64,000 nucleotides of DNA. Origin: Thaumasiovibrio sp043421945 (GTDB taxonomy: Bacteria; Pseudomonadota; Gammaproteobacteria; Enterobacterales; Vibrionaceae). Under the pieces are notes generated by a model. That model ran no database searches. It saw only the letters and a program-made list of their open reading frames with translations, and was not told the DNA's origin. The stretch's first letter is position 1, and every line of letters starts with the position of its first letter. Location of the stretch: contig JBHOGO010000001.1 of NCBI GenBank assembly GCA_043421945.1, forward strand, positions 124,001 through 188,000, in the 5' to 3' direction. A program made the translations under genes and the position numbers. Shown here in pieces: positions 62,789 through 64,000 of this stretch.

Positions 62789-63645
62789 TATTGGAATACC
62801 TGCTGTGTGACCCAGCCTTCCATCTCAGAGAATGTCGGTTTAACATCCAATAGAATGAGCTTACGCCCTGCATCCACCGCAACAAGTGAAGGCTTAGCCC
62901 CCGCAAAGTTCACGAAGATCGCTTTCACACATTCAAAGGCTGAAATTTCACGGCGTACACGCTTTTCCATCGCAGCAGAGATTGGATCAAAGATACAGTA
63001 ACAGAAGAAGATACCAAGGAATGTGCCGACTAACGCAGCAGCGACACTCAGACCGATCGCAGACATATCACCATCGATATTACTCATCGTAATAACAATT
63101 CCCATCACCGCCGCTAAAATACCAAAGCCCGGCATCGCCTCTGCTAATTTATGCATCGATTGAGAAGCTTGCAGCATATCGGCTTCAATCGCGGCAACTT
63201 CCTGCTCTAGCATTCCCTCTAACTCATGAGAAGTAATCTTACCCATCGCCAAGAGTCGGAAGTTATCACTAATGAAAGTGACCAAATGCGGATACTCCAG
63301 CACTTCAGGGTAAATCAGGAAAAGGCTTGATTGAAATGGGTCTTCAATGTGCTCATCCAACACACGCATACCGCCAGTACGTACTTGCTCTAGCAAGTGG
63401 TGCATCAGAGAAAGTAACTCACGGTATAACTTACGCTCATCACGCTTTACGAGCAGAAGTTTAGTTTGAACCCACATCTCTTTAATCACGACATTACTTG
63501 TGCCAATCGCTGTTGCGCCGGCACCAGCCCCAAGAATAATCAGAAGTTCCGCAGGTTGCCACATCGTACCAAGATAGCCGCCGGCCATCATGTACCCACC
63601 AAACACACAGACCACAATGATCAGGATGCCCATTACTTTTTGCAT
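62788..63645 (-). CDS. lafT: LafT, MotA-type stator protein (lateral flagella)
   Basis: 285-residue MotA-family protein with four membrane helices (about 2-25, 33-50, 168-190, 200-222), and a cytoplasmic loop between helices 2 and 3. The conserved PGFGILAAVMGIVITM and LVGTFLGIFFCYCIFDPIS regions surround the ion path. Length fits E. coli MotA and LafT (about 285-295) rather than PomA (about 253), suggesting proton drive. Start ATG 63645 (MQKVMGILII) follows GAGGAAA; the frame continues to 63678, overlapping lafS, without support. Ten bases after lafS. Confidence 0.93.
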   Translation of the reverse strand: MQKVMGILIIVVCVFGGYMMAGGYLGTMWQPAELLIILGAGAGATAIGTSNVVIKEMWVQTKLLLVKRDERKLYRELLSLMHHLLEQVRTGGMRVLDEHIEDPFQSSLFLIYPEVLEYPHLVTFISDNFRLLAMGKITSHELEGMLEQEVAAIEADMLQASQSMHKLAEAMPGFGILAAVMGIVITMSNIDGDMSAIGLSVAAALVGTFLGIFFCYCIFDPISAAMEKRVRREISAFECVKAIFVNFAGAKPSLVAVDAGRKLILLDVKPTFSEMEGWVTQQVFQ

Positions 63646-63655
63646 GATGTTTCCT

Positions 63656-64000
63656 CTATTGCAGGTGTTGAATAACAACCCGTAAATTCTTTAGTGACTG
63701 CTTATGAAGCTGACAGATGCGGGCTTCAGTGAGCCCCAATACCATCGCGATCTCTTTTAAGCTCATCTCATGTTGGTAATACAGCCCTAAGATCAGCTGC
63801 TCTCTTTTCGGAAGTTGACCCAGTGCGTGGGTCATCAGATCTTCATCGATCATTCGACGCACACCACGATCTTCATAATCAAGACCACTCAGTGTTTGTC
63901 CTTCCTCAAAGAGTTGCTCTAGGCTATGTAGCTCTTCGGCTTGGGCTGCATACATCAGGCGATGGTACTCTTCCTGAGTAATATCCATCGCGGCAGCAAC
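63656..64000 (-). CDS. lafS: LafS, sigma-28-type flagellar sigma factor (5' end outside window)
   Basis: C-terminal 114 residues of a FliA-family sigma factor; the frame is open to the window edge, so the ATG at 63988 is probably internal. Visible are regions 3 and 4: ITQEEYHRLMYAAQAEE, LPKREQLILGLYYQHEMSLK and the region 4.2 helix-turn-helix LTEARICQLHKQSLKNL. In vibrios with lateral flagella lafS directs late laf genes and lies just upstream of lafT-lafU, the same order as here. FliA of the polar system is the alternative, but it is not normally next to motAB. Confidence 0.88.
   Translation of the reverse strand, partial: VAAAMDITQEEYHRLMYAAQAEELHSLEQLFEEGQTLSGLDYEDRGVRRMIDEDLMTHALGQLPKREQLILGLYYQHEMSLKEIAMVLGLTEARICQLHKQSLKNLRVVIQHLQ

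Noticed and set aside
1..64000. CRISPR arrays, insertion sequences, prophage genes, tRNAs or rRNAs
   Set aside because: None was found: no regularly spaced repeats, transposase motifs, integrase genes or cloverleaf sequences were noticed on either strand by eye.

Overview
The window is a dense, roughly 45% GC chromosomal segment from a gammaproteobacterium of the Vibrionaceae type (Vibrio, Photobacterium, Enterovibrio or a relative). The evidence is the gene order lpoA-yraN-diaA-dolP / sspBA-petCBA-rpsI-rplM / zapE / zapG-degQ-degS / murA-ibaG-mlaBCDEF / yrbG-kdsD-kdsC-lptCAB-rpoN-hpf-ptsN-rapZ-npr / mgtE / pmbA / darP / tldD-nitrilase-yhdP-rng-maf-mreDCB, then a complete MSHA type IV pilus locus, csrD, and lateral-flagellum-type motor genes. 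I cannot name the species. No tRNA, rRNA, CRISPR array, insertion sequence or phage gene was seen.

Layout. 1-2.7 kb (+): outer-membrane and replication-control genes. 2.8-6.7 kb (-): stringent-starvation proteins and the cytochrome bc1 complex. 7.0-8.0 kb (-): S9/L13 ribosomal operon with a structured leader. 8.1-12.6 kb: ZapE (-), then ZapG and the two periplasmic proteases DegQ and DegS (+). 12.7-17.2 kb (-): the Mla phospholipid transport operon with IbaG and MurA. 17.6-25.3 kb (+): Kdo synthesis, LPS export, sigma-54 and the nitrogen PTS. 25.6-31.5 kb: MgtE, the TldD/PmbA protease pair, DarP and a nitrilase. 31.6-39.9 kb (-): YhdP, RNase G, Maf and MreBCD. 40.1-58.0 kb (-): mshI to mshQ, 16 genes. 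58.1-60.0 kb (-): csrD. 60.3-64.0 kb: LysR regulator and a small membrane protein (+), then lafU-lafT-lafS (-), with lafS cut by the window end.

Two themes connect the genes. The first 40 kb is largely an envelope-building block: peptidoglycan precursor and synthase control (MurA, LpoA), cell shape (MreBCD), LPS (KdsD, KdsC, LptABC), phospholipid asymmetry (Mla, YhdP) and envelope stress (DegS, DegQ). The last 24 kb concerns surface attachment and movement: the MSHA pilus, whose MshE ATPase carries the c-di-GMP-binding N-terminal domain, CsrD with degenerate GGDEF and EAL motifs, and a lateral-type stator with its sigma factor.

The most interesting signals are: (1) an 11-bp inverted repeat that would bury the degQ ribosome binding site, overlapping a sigma-E-like promoter whose transcript would start inside the loop; (2) eleven five-residue units encoded by degenerate 15-bp repeats in mshN; (3) an approximately 100-residue Ser/Glu-rich tail on MshE; (4) lateral flagellar motor genes next to csrD, where many vibrios have ssb and uvrA; (5) unusually long leaders on the minor pilins MshD and possibly MshP.
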